Translations under genes and position numbers: made by a program
NCBI GenBank assembly: GCA_031277395.1
Contig: JAITML010000022.1
Location: 1 to 34,759, forward strand
Direction of reading: 5' to 3'
Origin: Methylobacillus sp.
GTDB taxonomy: Bacteria > Pseudomonadota > Gammaproteobacteria > Burkholderiales > Methylophilaceae
DNA length: 34,759 bases
Shown: positions 17,090 through 26,083 of the stretch, piece after piece
Position numbering within the stretch: the first letter of the stretch is position 1
How the letters are laid out: every line of letters starts with the position of its first letter
The notes under the pieces: generated by a model
Told to the model about the DNA's origin: nothing
Databases searched by the model: none
What the model saw: the letters and a program-made list of their open reading frames with translations, nothing else

Positions 17090-17605
17090 ATGGCAAAAGA
17101 TAAAACCACGGAAGAAGGCAAGACCGAGGCTCAACCGCAGGAGCAGGCGCAACAGGCCGTGTTCGGTATCGAAAAAATTTATGTCAAGGATGCCTCGCTG
17201 GAAATTCCGGGCGCACCGCAGATCTTTCTGGAGCGCGAAAATCCGCAGATCAACATTGAGCTGCACAATGCCGCCGCGAATATCAGCGATGGCGTGTTTG
17301 AAGCCGTAATTACCGTGACCATCACGTCCAAGATCGAGGACAAAACCGTATTTCTGGTCGAAGTCGCGCAAGCGGGCATTTTCCAGATTCGCAACGTCCC
17401 GAACGAGGCGATTGAAAGCATACTCGGCGTGACCTGCCCGAACATTCTGTTCCCTTACGCACGCGAAGCAGTGTCCGATCTCGTGATCCGCGCCGGCTTC
17501 CCGCCTGTGCTGCTCAACCCGATCAACTTCGAAGCGCTCTACCTTCAGCAAAAACAGCAACAGCAGGCGCAACCGAGCAATGGCGATGCAGGTGCAACGC
17601 ACTAA
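17090..17605 (+). CDS. secB: Protein-export chaperone SecB
   Basis: SecB is the tetrameric cytoplasmic chaperone that hands unfolded preproteins to SecA. The 171-residue product matches the family throughout: FGIEKIYVKDASLEIPGAP, QININLH-like QINIELHNAA, VEVAQAGIFQIRNV, LGVTCPNILFPYAREAVSDL and RAGFPPVLLNPINFEALY. The ends are glutamine-rich and charged. AGGAA precedes the ATG. A weak TAGAAT box at 17039-17044 may give it a promoter separate from grxC, 57 bases upstream. Confidence 0.97.
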   Translation: MAKDKTTEEGKTEAQPQEQAQQAVFGIEKIYVKDASLEIPGAPQIFLERENPQINIELHNAAANISDGVFEAVITVTITSKIEDKTVFLVEVAQAGIFQIRNVPNEAIESILGVTCPNILFPYAREAVSDLVIRAGFPPVLLNPINFEALYLQQKQQQQAQPSNGDAGATH

Positions 17606-18038
17606 ATCGCTGCTGCTGGCTGCGGCATTGCTGCTGCCGGTCACCGCATGGGCGCTGGATTACCGTTCGATCGCCGTGCCGCGCGCCATTCTCTATGATG
17701 TGCCGTCCGCCCAAGGCAAAAAACTGTATGTCGCGCACCAGTATTATCCGGTCGAAGTCGTCGTTGATCTCGGCGACGGCTGGATCAAGGTGCGCGATGC
17801 GCGCGGCGAATTTGCGTGGATAGACGCCAAGCAACTGGACACCAAACGCACTGTGCTCGTCAAAGTGCCGCAGGCAGAAGCCCATGAATCCGCCGATCCC
17901 GAATCCAGAACAGTGTTCAGCGTTGAGCAGGATGTGGTGCTGGAACTGGCGGCCACGCCGGTCAATGGCTGGGTCAAGGTGCGTCACCGCGACGGCTTGA
18001 CGGGCTATCTTCCAATCAGCCAGGTTTGGGGTTTGTAG
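17580..18038 (+). CDS. Exported bacterial SH3-domain protein
   Basis: The 152-residue product has a signal peptide (cleavage likely after TAWA, near residue 24) and two SH3-like repeats: AVPRAILYDVPSAQG...DGWIKVRDARGEFAWIDAKQL and VFSVEQDVVLELAA...NGWVKVRHRDGLTGYLPISQV. Such SH3b modules usually sit in the periplasm and bind peptidoglycan or partner proteins. The gene overlaps the end of secB by 26 bases; a second in-frame ATG at 17586 would still overlap. No catalytic domain is attached. Confidence 0.8.
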   Translation: MAMQVQRTKSLLLAAALLLPVTAWALDYRSIAVPRAILYDVPSAQGKKLYVAHQYYPVEVVVDLGDGWIKVRDARGEFAWIDAKQLDTKRTVLVKVPQAEAHESADPESRTVFSVEQDVVLELAATPVNGWVKVRHRDGLTGYLPISQVWGL

Positions 18039-18059
18039 TTGGGAACCTCTGAACAATTC

Positions 18060-18155
18060 ATTCGCGGCGGCCGCATTCCGGCCTCGGGCGGTCTGCTTCG
18101 TTGCAAATGCTCGCAATACGTTCAGTATTGCTGTGCTTTGCGCCTTGCATCCCAT
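18060..18155. repeat. Hairpin-rich intergenic element before gpsA
   Basis: The 164-base gap 18039-18202 holds no gene. Its core is a perfect stem GCAATAC (18113-18119) / GTATTGC (18125-18131) around GTTCA, flanked by imperfectly pairing GCAAA/TTTGC, with a second G/C-rich stem upstream (around 18066-18082). The layout resembles dispersed noncoding repeats of betaproteobacterial genomes, but only one copy is in the window. Confidence 0.35.
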
Positions 18156-18202
18156 CCCGAATCCGGGCGCGACCGCTCGCTTAGATTTATCCAAAGATTC
18201 CC

Positions 18203-19192
18203 TTGAATATCACCGTACTTGGCGCCGGAGCGTGGGGAACCGCGCTTGCGATTCATCTGGCGCATCGTCATCCCGTCACGCTGTGGGCGCGCAATACCGA
18301 ACAGGTGGACGAAATGTGCCGGTTACGCGCAAACCCGCGTTATCTCGGCGATCATGTTTTTCCCGAACCGCTGCGCGTTGAATCCGATCTTCACACGGCG
18401 CTGCATTCCGCCGATCTGATACTCTCCGTGGTGCCAACGTCCGGTTTTCGCGACATGCTGCGCGCGATCCGCGCTTCCGGCTGCAAAGCACCGCTGATCT
18501 GGGCCAACAAGGGTCTGGAAAACGGCACCTCCAAACTCATGCACGAAGTCATCGCCGAAGAATTGCCGCCCGAACAGTTGCGCGGAATACTTTCAGGCCC
18601 CAGCTTCGCGGGCGAGCTCGCAAAAGGAATGCCGGCCGCGATGACGCTCGCATCCGCGGACGCCGCATTCGCGAGCGAAGCCGCCGCGACTTTTCATGGC
18701 GGCGCGGTGCGTGTTTACAGCAGCACCGACGTGGTTGGCGTGGCAGTGGGTGGCGCGTTGAAAAACGTGATGGCGATCGCGGCCGGCATCAGCGACGGCA
18801 TGGGCTTCGGCAGCAACGCGCGCGCCGCGCTCATCACCCGCGGCCTCGCCGAGATCACGCGCTTCGGCATGGCTTTGGGCGGACGTCTCGAAACCTTTAT
18901 GGGGCTCGCGGGCGCGGGCGATCTCATACTCACCTGCACGGGCGACGCCTCACGCAATCGTACCGTCGGGCTGCGCCTCGCCGGAGGCGAAACCCTGCAA
19001 CAAATCATAGACTCGCTGGGTCATGTGGCCGAGGGCGTGCACACCACGCGCGAGGTGTACAACAAGGCCAAACAACTCGGCGTGGAAATGCCCATCACGA
19101 GCGAAGTCAACGCGGTATTATCGGAAGGCCGTGCGCCGCGCACCGCGGTGGAAAACCTGCTCAGCCGCGAACAGAAGTCCGAGCATCAATAG
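18203..19192 (+). CDS. gpsA: Glycerol-3-phosphate dehydrogenase [NAD(P)+]
   Basis: GpsA reduces dihydroxyacetone phosphate to sn-glycerol 3-phosphate, the backbone of phospholipids. The 329-residue product is complete: the nucleotide-binding GAGAWGTALA (7-16), LWANKGLENGTSKLMHEV-type segment, LSGPSFAGELAKGMPAA, the catalytic-lysine region GGALKNVMAIAAGISDGMGFG, and GLAGAGDLILTCTGDASRNRTVG. The start is TTG at 18203; the N-terminus MNITVLGAG then aligns with family starts, though the ribosome site is weak. It lies downstream of secB, as in many proteobacteria. Confidence 0.95.
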   Translation: MNITVLGAGAWGTALAIHLAHRHPVTLWARNTEQVDEMCRLRANPRYLGDHVFPEPLRVESDLHTALHSADLILSVVPTSGFRDMLRAIRASGCKAPLIWANKGLENGTSKLMHEVIAEELPPEQLRGILSGPSFAGELAKGMPAAMTLASADAAFASEAAATFHGGAVRVYSSTDVVGVAVGGALKNVMAIAAGISDGMGFGSNARAALITRGLAEITRFGMALGGRLETFMGLAGAGDLILTCTGDASRNRTVGLRLAGGETLQQIIDSLGHVAEGVHTTREVYNKAKQLGVEMPITSEVNAVLSEGRAPRTAVENLLSREQKSEHQ

Positions 19193-19208
19193 TTTCTCAA
19201 GAGGCCAT

Positions 19209-19796
19209 ATGGCATACGCCAAAATAACGTTGTTGCTGTGCGCGGGCTTGTTCAGCTTGTCCGCACTGGCCGCGCCTGAAAGCGATGACTGGAGCGGACA
19301 CTACCGGTCAACCTGGATATCGGTTTCTCCCATGCAGCACGGCAACAAGCCGCCGGATGAGGAATTCTGGATAGTCCGCGCGGCGGATGCCGATCCCGCC
19401 AAGCTGGGTAATGACGAAGGGCGCAAACTTTTGCCGAAAGAGAAAGACAGGGAACCGGGCACCGATCTGGTCAAGCTGGCCAAGGAACGCGGCATCGACC
19501 TCACGCGCTGGGCCATCTCGCCCGACGGCAAGAGTGACGGAAAGAAAGCAGGCGTGTTGCGCCGTTTTCTGCCGCAGGAGTATAAAGGATTCGGCTGGGA
19601 CTCGCTGCACGAAGCAGGCGGCATCGAGTGCCTGCACAGCGTTGATGCATTTTTCTTTGTCTGCCGCGTGGAACCGGGAACCACGATAACCACCGGAGAA
19701 GCATCGCAGGAAAAGCTTCTCGCCCGCACCGGCTTCTTTGGAGCCGTTATTGATGTGGGCGGCTTTGAGCTGACAAAGCTCGATTCAGCGCCATGA
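19209..19796 (+). CDS. Hypothetical exported protein
   Basis: The 195-residue product begins with a signal peptide (cleavage likely after ALA near residue 21, giving APESDDWSG). The mature part is soluble, with a WSGHYRSTWISVSP start, a lysine-rich charged middle (about residues 70-125) and two close cysteines near the C-terminal third (IECLHSVDAFFFVCRV) that could form a disulfide in the periplasm. AGAGG lies about six bases before the ATG at 19209. I recognise no family. It follows gpsA by 16 bases and may be co-transcribed with it. Confidence 0.6.
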   Translation: MAYAKITLLLCAGLFSLSALAAPESDDWSGHYRSTWISVSPMQHGNKPPDEEFWIVRAADADPAKLGNDEGRKLLPKEKDREPGTDLVKLAKERGIDLTRWAISPDGKSDGKKAGVLRRFLPQEYKGFGWDSLHEAGGIECLHSVDAFFFVCRVEPGTTITTGEASQEKLLARTGFFGAVIDVGGFELTKLDSAP

Positions 19797-19854
19797 TGGT
19801 TGCGAGTCTCGCTTCTTTTTCTGTTGTGCCTGTGCGTTTTTAGCAGCCATCAAT

Positions 19855-19877
19855 CCCCCCTCTCCCACAAGGGGGGG
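19855..19877. repeat. G/C-rich palindrome between convergent genes
   Basis: A C-run (19855-19860), TCTCCC, ACAA and a run of seven G (19871-19877) form a short hairpin in the gap between the exported-protein gene and trmL. It resembles the elements at 936-964 and 31493-31511 and could serve both genes as a terminator. The remainder of 19797-19900 shows nothing else. Confidence 0.4.
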
Positions 19878-19900
19878 TCCTGGTTCCCGATTCCTGAACC

Positions 19901-20365
19901 CTAACTCCCTCCCGCAAACCCATTCTGCCGCCAGGCTTCGTAGGTAATCACCGCGGCGGCGTTCGAGAGGTTGAGGCTGCGGTTGTGCGGCAGCATGGGG
20001 AGGCGGATGCGCTGTTGCGGCGGGAAGGTTTCCAGCAATTCCTGCGGCAGCCCGCGTGTTTCCGGGCCGAACACGAATACATCGCCGACCTGATATTCGA
20101 CTTCCTGATAGGCTAGTCCGCCGCGCGTGGAGAGCGCGAACATGCGGTGTTCCGCCAATTGTTCCCGGCAGCTTTCCCAATCGGGGTGCAGCTTGAGCGT
20201 CGCGTATTCGTGGTAATCGAGTCCCGCGCGTTTCAGTTGTTTGTCGTCGAGATTGAAGCCGAGTGGCTCCACGAGATGCAGGGTTGCTCCGGTGTTGGCG
20301 CACAGGCGAATGATGTTGCCGGTATTGGGCGGAATTTCGGGTTGGAACAGCACGAGGTGAAACAC
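19901..20365 (-). CDS. trmL: tRNA (cytidine(34)-2'-O)-methyltransferase
   Basis: TrmL is a SPOUT-fold enzyme that methylates the ribose of position 34 in tRNA-Leu isoacceptors. The 154-residue product matches the family from LVLFQPEIPPNTGNIIRLCA through FVFGPETRGLP to the knot motif RIRLPMLPHNRSLNLSNAAAV. The start is GTG at 20365, three bases after the stop of the upstream gene (20369), so translation is probably coupled. It closes the comF-led transcription unit. Confidence 0.95.
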   Translation of the reverse strand: MFHLVLFQPEIPPNTGNIIRLCANTGATLHLVEPLGFNLDDKQLKRAGLDYHEYATLKLHPDWESCREQLAEHRMFALSTRGGLAYQEVEYQVGDVFVFGPETRGLPQELLETFPPQQRIRLPMLPHNRSLNLSNAAAVITYEAWRQNGFAGGS

Positions 20366-20368
20366 ACT

Positions 20369-21067
20369 CTAGGCTTCCGGCAAGTGCGCGATCCATGCAC
20401 GCAGCGTTTGCTCCCCCGCCTCATCCAGCTTGCCTTCAAGTTCACGATACCACGCGATACCGGATTCAAGATTCATGCTTGCCTTGAGATAGGGCAAACT
20501 TTTTTCAAGAAAGGACGAGAAAAAAGGCACGCCGCGCATATAAAGAAAAGTGTCGTCGGTGATGTTGAGATGCGCATACACATCGCGTATCCAGGTGAGA
20601 TACGGCATGGCGCGTTCCGGATGTCCGGCCTGCTCAAATGCAGAAGTGAAATTCAGGTACGCGGCGATGACCGGCATTTCACCGCTTTTCTCGTTGATCT
20701 CGTGATATTTCTGCAACCACGCCTCGCCGCGGTCAATCTCATGGCACATGACCGAACTGCTCGCGAGTTGCAACGCATTGTGCGCGCTCGGTTCCAGATC
20801 AAACAAATGCAGCCAGTGATTGAATGCTTCCGGCCAACGCCCCATGCGCGAACAAGCCAGCGCGCACAAACGGTTTGCATCGGCGCTGTTTTCGACATGA
20901 GGCGATGCGAGCGCGACTACTTTTTCGAATTCTTCATTTTCCAAAGCCTGCAAGGCTGGAGCGAGTTCGGGAGCAATATCACCGGAGGAAGATTCGGGAG
21001 GCTCCGCAGGCGGAGGGGAGGCATCGGCATCATCTTTTTGGCCGAACAGTTTTTTGAAAATACTCAT
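20369..21067 (-). CDS. Hypothetical helical-repeat (TPR-like) protein
   Basis: The 232-residue product opens MSIFKKLFGQKDDAD, with a short acidic and proline-rich linker, then an all-helical region with TPR-like pairs (for example EEFEKVVALASPHVENSADANRLCALACSRMGRWPEAFNHW, split over two helices) from about residue 35 to the end. The start at 21067 is chosen for GGAG eight bases upstream; an in-frame ATG at 21097 has no such site. A role as a protein-interaction scaffold is an inference from the fold only. It lies between comF and trmL on the same strand. Confidence 0.65.
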   Translation of the reverse strand: MSIFKKLFGQKDDADASPPPAEPPESSSGDIAPELAPALQALENEEFEKVVALASPHVENSADANRLCALACSRMGRWPEAFNHWLHLFDLEPSAHNALQLASSSVMCHEIDRGEAWLQKYHEINEKSGEMPVIAAYLNFTSAFEQAGHPERAMPYLTWIRDVYAHLNITDDTFLYMRGVPFFSSFLEKSLPYLKASMNLESGIAWYRELEGKLDEAGEQTLRAWIAHLPEA

Positions 21068-21112
21068 TGAATTTTCTCCGAAATTGATTCCTGTCATCCT
21101 ACTTATTTATTT

Positions 21113-21817
21113 CTACAACGGCAATGTGCGCGCCATAACCCAACACTCGACCCGCGCGGCACCGGCTTTTTTCGCGGCCAGAGCGAGCGCGTTGAGACTG
21201 GCACCGGTTGTCATGATGTCATCGAGCAGAACGATTTTTTTGCCCGCGATCCGCGCATCAAACGCAAACACGCCGCGCACATTGCGGTGACGTTCCTTGA
21301 GGGCGAGACCGGCCTGCGTCGCGGTGTATCGCGTGCGTTTTGCGTGGGCAGATTCAAACGGAATATTCAGGCGTCGCGCCAATATTCGCCCGATTTCAAC
21401 CGCCTGATTGAAGCCACGCTCCTTGAGGCGGGTGGCGTGCAGCGGCATGGGCACGATCACGTCGGGCATCGCAACATCGCCCAGTCGGCGCGCGAAAAGT
21501 TCGGCCATCATGTGCGCAATCGCGAGGAAGCCCGCATATTTGTAGCATTGCAATACGGCGCTGACGGGAAATTGGTAGGCGAGCAAGGCGCGCGTGGCGT
21601 CAAACGCGGGCGGCGACACAAGACAGTGGCCGCAGACTTCACCGGTACCAGTCGGCAGCGCGCAGACGGGACATTGCGCCTTGTCGTGCCACGGCAAATC
21701 GTCCTCACACGCCGGGCAAATCAGGTGTTCACGCGCATTCGCGCCGCACAGCACACACGCGGGCGGCAGCAGAATATGACTAATTTTTGATCTGATGTTA
21801 AGCAATTGCGATAGCAT
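21113..21817 (-). CDS. comF: ComF-family protein (phosphoribosyltransferase-like)
   Basis: ComF is needed for natural transformation in several bacteria, and its E. coli relative GntX is linked to carbon use. The 234-residue product has an N-terminal double zinc-ribbon region with CVLC, CPAC, CPVC and CGHC pairs, then a type I phosphoribosyltransferase domain with VPMPLHATRLKERGFNQA and the PRPP loop VLLDDIMTTGAS. The start codon at 21817 lies beneath the likely bio promoter on the other strand, and its AAGG is too close to be ideal, so a slightly later start is possible. The usual bio operon neighbour arrangement (comF divergent) is seen. Confidence 0.92.
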   Translation of the reverse strand: MLSQLLNIRSKISHILLPPACVLCGANAREHLICPACEDDLPWHDKAQCPVCALPTGTGEVCGHCLVSPPAFDATRALLAYQFPVSAVLQCYKYAGFLAIAHMMAELFARRLGDVAMPDVIVPMPLHATRLKERGFNQAVEIGRILARRLNIPFESAHAKRTRYTATQAGLALKERHRNVRGVFAFDARIAGKKIVLLDDIMTTGASLNALALAAKKAGAARVECWVMARTLPL

Positions 21818-21835
21818 TCCTTGACAGGCTATAAT
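21806..21835 (+). promoter_or_regulatory. Candidate sigma-70 promoter of the bio operon
   Basis: A consensus TATAAT at 21830-21835 has TTGCGA at 21806-21811, an 18-base spacer. Start of transcription near 21842 would leave a 20-base leader containing AAGGAG at 21849-21854 before the ATG at 21862. I see no BirA-type operator (an inverted TTGTAAACC/GGTTTACAA). The -35 box lies inside the first codons of comF. Confidence 0.55.
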
Positions 21836-21861
21836 TCTGTTATTCCAAAAGGAGCACCATT

Positions 21862-22290
21862 ATGCCAGTGAAAACAATTACCGCCGCCGATCAAAGACGC
21901 GCGGCCAATATCTTCAATATTCTGGCGAGTATCGCCGTCGTGTTGATGCCGCTGATTATCCCCATGATGTTGTGGATTGCCGCATCGATTTTCGTGCATG
22001 CTTCAGTCGCGCACCACCCTAATCAGCGTGTGCGCGACTATCTGTATCCGGGTGGTTATCGTTTTTACGGCCTTGTCGGCTCGCTCGTGGTGCTGCTGAA
22101 TTTTTCTCCGCAAATGTCAGCGTGGTTTCCGGGCCAGATACACATGGGCATGTTGCGCATCCCGATGTTTTGGGTATGGCTGTGGGTGGCGAGCATTTTG
22201 ATTATTGTGCCGTTCGCTGCGCGTGACATCATGCGCGCCAATCGCGAACTGTGGAAACCGATGATGGTCGAGGTTGAAAACGATGCTTGA
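21862..22290 (+). CDS. Hypothetical inner-membrane protein heading the bio operon
   Basis: The 142-residue product has three hydrophobic segments, about residues 21-52, 70-82 and 96-120, with short basic ends. AAGGAG (21849-21854) gives a well-defined start. Its stop overlaps the bioB start, so it is translated with the biotin genes. Membrane proteins next to bio genes can be transport components, but there is no motif here to support that. I recognise no family. Confidence 0.7.
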   Translation: MPVKTITAADQRRAANIFNILASIAVVLMPLIIPMMLWIAASIFVHASVAHHPNQRVRDYLYPGGYRFYGLVGSLVVLLNFSPQMSAWFPGQIHMGMLRIPMFWVWLWVASILIIVPFAARDIMRANRELWKPMMVEVENDA

Positions 22291-23266
22291 AAACACTGTT
22301 GAACTGCTCCGCCCCGCAAAGGCCAAACCTGAATCCGAACGCTGGAGCGTCGCGCAAATCGTCGCGCTGTTCGAGTTGCCGTTCAGCGATCTTGTATTCC
22401 GCGCACAAACCGTGCACCGCGAAAATTTCAATCCGAACGAAGTGCAGGTAAGCACACTGCTATCAATCAAAACCGGCGGCTGCTCCGAAGACTGCGGCTA
22501 CTGCCCGCAATCGGCGCGTTATCACACCGGTGTCGAAAATCAGGATTTGATGGCGCTGGAAGATGTGGTCGCCGCCGCCAAAGCCGCCAAGGAAAGCGGT
22601 GCGCAGCGTTTTTGCATGGGTGCGGCATGGCGCGGCCCCAAGCAAAAAGACTTGGAACCGGTACTCAAGATGATCGCCGAAGTGAAGGCGCTCGGCCTCG
22701 AAACCTGCGCGACCCTCGGCATGCTGAAAGAAGGCCAGGCCGAGCAATTGCGTGAAGCAGGGCTTGATTACTACAACCACAATCTCGATACCGCGCCGGA
22801 ATATTACGGCGACGTGATTTCCACGCGCACCTATCAGGACAGGCTGGACACGCTGGATCGCGTGCGTGATGCGGGCATGAATGTATGTTGCGGCGGCATC
22901 GTCGGCATGGGCGAATCGCGCGCACAACGCGCGGGACTGATCGCCCAGCTTGCCAACATGGAAACGCCGCCGGAAAGCGTGCCTGTCAATTTGCTCACGC
23001 AAGTTGAAGGCACACCGCTGCACGGCACCGGCGAGCTGGATCCGTTTGAATTTGTGCGCACCATCGCCGTCGCACGCATCACCATGCCGACCAGCCATGT
23101 ACGTCTTTCCGCCGGGCGTGAAACCATGCCGGAGAGTTTGCAGGCGCTGTGTTTTCTCGCGGGCGCGAATTCGGTTTTCTACGGCGAAAAACTGTTGACC
23201 ACCGGCAATCCCGATACCGAAGCTGATCTGGCGTTATTCGCAAAACTCGGCATCAATCAGGGCTGA
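22283..23266 (+). CDS. bioB: Biotin synthase
   Basis: BioB is the radical SAM enzyme that inserts sulfur into dethiobiotin. The 327-residue product has the radical SAM motif [11 protein letters not shown], the [12 protein letters not shown] and [10 protein letters not shown] motifs, GGIVGMGE and RLSAGRE. ATG 22283 overlaps the preceding stop by eight bases and has GAGG at 22270-22273 (nine-base spacing); a TTG at 22274 would add three residues. The stop TGA shares its last base with the bioF ATG. BioB is sometimes regulated by BirA, but no operator is visible. Confidence 0.97.
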   Translation: MLENTVELLRPAKAKPESERWSVAQIVALFELPFSDLVFRAQTVHRENFNPNEVQVSTLLSIKTGGCSEDCGYCPQSARYHTGVENQDLMALEDVVAAAKAAKESGAQRFCMGAAWRGPKQKDLEPVLKMIAEVKALGLETCATLGMLKEGQAEQLREAGLDYYNHNLDTAPEYYGDVISTRTYQDRLDTLDRVRDAGMNVCCGGIVGMGESRAQRAGLIAQLANMETPPESVPVNLLTQVEGTPLHGTGELDPFEFVRTIAVARITMPTSHVRLSAGRETMPESLQALCFLAGANSVFYGEKLLTTGNPDTEADLALFAKLGINQG

Positions 23267-24441
23267 TGGTCACAGCAGACGACCCGTTCCGCATCCTGCG
23301 GGAAGAACTGGATGCCATCGCTGCCGCCGGGTTGTTGCGCCAGCGACGCATCGTTGACGGCAAGCAGCAACCATTGCTGCATGTGAACGGCGAGTCACTA
23401 CTGGCTTTTTGCAGCAATGATTATCTCGGCCTCGCAAGCCATCCCGCGCTGATCGCCGCAGCACGAAACGCCATCGAAAATGTCGGCGTGGGCAGTGGCG
23501 CGTCACACCTCATCACTGGCCATCATCGTTTGCACCAGGAACTCGAAACGGCGCTCGCCGCGTTTGTCGGCCTGCCGCGCGCGCTGCTTTTTTCCACCGG
23601 TTATATGGCCAATCTCGGCATCATCTCCGCGCTGGCCGGGCGCGGCGATGCGATCTTTGCGGACAAACTCAATCACGCTTCGCTCAATGATGCGGCCGTG
23701 TTGTCGCGCGCCGATCTGCATCGCTACGCGCACAATGATCTCGCCGCGCTCGAACATCAATTGGAAAAAAGCGAAGCGCGACGCAAACTTGTCGTCACGG
23801 ATGCGGTATTCAGCATGGACGGTGACCTCGCGCATGTGCCGCAACTTCTGGGACTCTGCGAGCGTCACAATGCCTGGCTCATGCTCGACGATGCGCACGG
23901 CTTCGGTGTGCTAGGCGAGCATGGACGAGGCGCATTGGAACATTTCAATTCATGCAGCCCGCGCATCATTTACATGGCGACGCTCGGCAAGGCGGCGGGC
24001 GTTTCCGGCGCGTTCGTGGCCGGTGAATCAGACCTGATTGAATACCTGATGCAGACGGCGCGCACTTCCATTTACACCACCGCCATGCCACCCGCGCTCG
24101 CCGCTGCAACACTCGCCGCGCTGCCCATCATGCGCGATGAACCGGAACGCCGGATGCAACTGCGACGACTTGCGGAAATTCTCCGTACCGAATTGCGTTT
24201 GAAAAAATGGCAACTTCCGCCTTCCGCGACGCCCATACAACCACTCATCATCGGCAGTGGCGAAGATGCGCTGCGCGCGAGCGAAAAATTGCGCGAACAA
24301 GGCATACTCGTCCCCGCGATTCGTCCGCCGACCGTGCCTCACGGGACGGCGCGATTGCGCATCACATTGTCGGCAGCGCATACGGAAGAAGATATACGAC
24401 GCCTCATCCACGCCATTCATCACGCCGAGGCTGAAGCGTGA
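23266..24441 (+). CDS. bioF: 8-amino-7-oxononanoate synthase
   Basis: BioF condenses pimeloyl-ACP with alanine in a PLP-dependent reaction, the first step of ring assembly. The 391-residue product shows SNDYLGLASHPALI, GSGASHLITGHH, DAVFSMDGDLA, LDDAHGFGVLGEHGRG and the PLP lysine K242 in TLGKAAGVSGAFVAG. The ATG overlaps the bioB TGA by one base (TGATG), and the TGA overlaps the bioH start. The length is normal. Confidence 0.97.
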   Translation: MVTADDPFRILREELDAIAAAGLLRQRRIVDGKQQPLLHVNGESLLAFCSNDYLGLASHPALIAAARNAIENVGVGSGASHLITGHHRLHQELETALAAFVGLPRALLFSTGYMANLGIISALAGRGDAIFADKLNHASLNDAAVLSRADLHRYAHNDLAALEHQLEKSEARRKLVVTDAVFSMDGDLAHVPQLLGLCERHNAWLMLDDAHGFGVLGEHGRGALEHFNSCSPRIIYMATLGKAAGVSGAFVAGESDLIEYLMQTARTSIYTTAMPPALAAATLAALPIMRDEPERRMQLRRLAEILRTELRLKKWQLPPSATPIQPLIIGSGEDALRASEKLREQGILVPAIRPPTVPHGTARLRITLSAAHTEEDIRRLIHAIHHAEAEA

Positions 24442-25208
24442 GTTTGCACATCGAAACTGCCGGGCAAGGCAAAAACATCGTTCTGCTTCACGGCTGGGGC
24501 ATGCACGGTGGCGTATGGGACGCAGTCGCTGGTGAACTCGCGCAAAATCACTGCGCGCATGTGATTGATCTCCCCGGCATGGGTTACAGCGATCCGGTCG
24601 CGCCCTATGATCTCGCGCATCTCGCGGATGCGGTGGCGGAGGTTATACCGGAAAATTCCACCGTCATCGGCTGGTCGCTCGGCGGACAAATCGCGATCAA
24701 ACTCGCGCTCAACAATCCGCAACATGTGAACCGATTGGTGCTGGTCGATTCCACGCCATGTTTCGTTCAGTCGCGCGACTGGCAAGCCGGTATCGCACCC
24801 GAAATATTCCGTGAATTCGCCGCGCAGGTGGGTGACGATTACCGTGAAACCATGACGCGCTTTCTCGGATTGCAAACTTTTGGCGGCGCATCCTCGCGCA
24901 TTGTGTTGCGCGACCTCAAGGAACGCTTCTTCACGCGCCCCGCGCCACAGCCCGCCGTATTGCGCGATGCGCTGGATATTCTGCTCACCACGGATTTGCG
25001 CGAACAACTGCCGCGTTTGCAACAACCCGCACTGCTCATTCACGGCAGCCGCGATACGCTGGTTCCGCCGGATGCTTCGCGCTGGATGGCGACGCAACTG
25101 CCGCACGCACGACTGATGATAATCAACGGCGCATCGCACGCGCCCTTTTTGTCGCACCCTGCCGTTTTCATGCAAACACTGCGCGAATTTTTTGAGGAAA
25201 CCAGTTGA
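24438..25208 (+). CDS. bioH: Pimeloyl-ACP methyl ester carboxylesterase
   Basis: BioH removes the methyl group from pimeloyl-ACP methyl ester, ending the BioC-initiated pimelate pathway. The 256-residue alpha/beta hydrolase has LHGWGMHGGVWD (oxyanion region), the nucleophile elbow GWSLGGQ with S80, aspartate in HGSRDTLVPP, and the catalytic histidine in GASHAPFLSHP. The start is GTG overlapping the bioF TGA as GTGA. It lies between bioF and bioC, so the pathway assignment is secure. Confidence 0.95.
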   Translation: MSLHIETAGQGKNIVLLHGWGMHGGVWDAVAGELAQNHCAHVIDLPGMGYSDPVAPYDLAHLADAVAEVIPENSTVIGWSLGGQIAIKLALNNPQHVNRLVLVDSTPCFVQSRDWQAGIAPEIFREFAAQVGDDYRETMTRFLGLQTFGGASSRIVLRDLKERFFTRPAPQPAVLRDALDILLTTDLREQLPRLQQPALLIHGSRDTLVPPDASRWMATQLPHARLMIINGASHAPFLSHPAVFMQTLREFFEETS

Positions 25209-26083
25209 ACCCGCACGACGAATATACGATGGACAAAGCGCGCGTTCGCGCTTCGTTCAACCGCGCCGCGCGTGGCTACGATGCCGCTGCTGTGCTGCAA
25301 AAAGAAATATGCGACCGCATGCTGGAGCGGCTCGACTACGTGCGCATACAGCCGCAACGCATCCTCGACGCGGGTTGCGGCACCGGCCACGCCGCGCGCG
25401 CGCTGGAAAAACGTTATCCGGGAAGTCATGTATACGCGCTGGATATCGCATTGCAAATGTTGAAGGTTACGGCGGCTTCCGGCGCATGGTGGCAGCATTT
25501 TCTGTCCGGTCGCCGCAGTGCGATCTGCGCGGATATCGAATCGCTGCCGCTGCAGGAAAAAAGTGTGGATTTCATCTGGTCCAATCTCGCGCTGCAATGG
25601 TGCAATGATCTCGACCGTGCCTTCGGTGAAATGGCGCGTGCATTGAACACCGAAGGTCTGCTCATGTTCAGCACTTTCGGTCCCGATACACTCAAGGAGT
25701 TGCGGGAAGCCAGCGTCGCGGATGCGAAGCACACCCACGTCAGCCGCTTCATTGACATGCACGACATCGGCGATGCGCTCATGCGCGCCGGATTTTCAGC
25801 ACCCGTCATGGATGCCGAGCATTTCACGCTCACCTACGATAATGTGCTGGACGTGATGCGCGATCTCAAAGCCATAGGCGCGCGCAACGCCACGCAAGGC
25901 CGACCGCACGGACTTGAAGGAAAAGGTTTTCTCGACGCGATCACCGCGCGTTACGAACACTTCCGCCGCGACGGAAAACTGCCCGCCACGTTTGAAGTGA
26001 TTTACGGTCATGCGTGGAAAGGCGCAGCGGCGGAAAATGCACTGCCCGACGGCTCTCACGTGATAAGAATGCATCGCCGATGA
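25205..26083 (+). CDS. bioC: Malonyl-ACP O-methyltransferase
   Basis: BioC methylates malonyl-ACP (or malonyl-CoA) so that it can be elongated to pimeloyl-ACP by fatty acid synthase. The product has the BioC start VRASFNRAARGYDAAA, the SAM-binding ILDAGCGTGHAARAL, DIALQML, and the SNLALQWCND segment typical of the family. The TTG at 25205 overlaps the bioH TGA (TTGA) and gives 292 residues; an ATG at 25229 would remove eight. The stop overlaps the bioD ATG. Confidence 0.94.
   Translation: MNPHDEYTMDKARVRASFNRAARGYDAAAVLQKEICDRMLERLDYVRIQPQRILDAGCGTGHAARALEKRYPGSHVYALDIALQMLKVTAASGAWWQHFLSGRRSAICADIESLPLQEKSVDFIWSNLALQWCNDLDRAFGEMARALNTEGLLMFSTFGPDTLKELREASVADAKHTHVSRFIDMHDIGDALMRAGFSAPVMDAEHFTLTYDNVLDVMRDLKAIGARNATQGRPHGLEGKGFLDAITARYEHFRRDGKLPATFEVIYGHAWKGAAAENALPDGSHVIRMHRR

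Noticed and set aside
21821-21826. TTGACA as the -35 box of the bio promoter
   Set aside because: It ends only three bases before the TATAAT; TTGCGA at 21806 has a workable 18-base spacer.
21818-21861. A BirA operator before the bio operon
   Set aside because: No inverted TTGTAAACC / GGTTTACAA pair is present.
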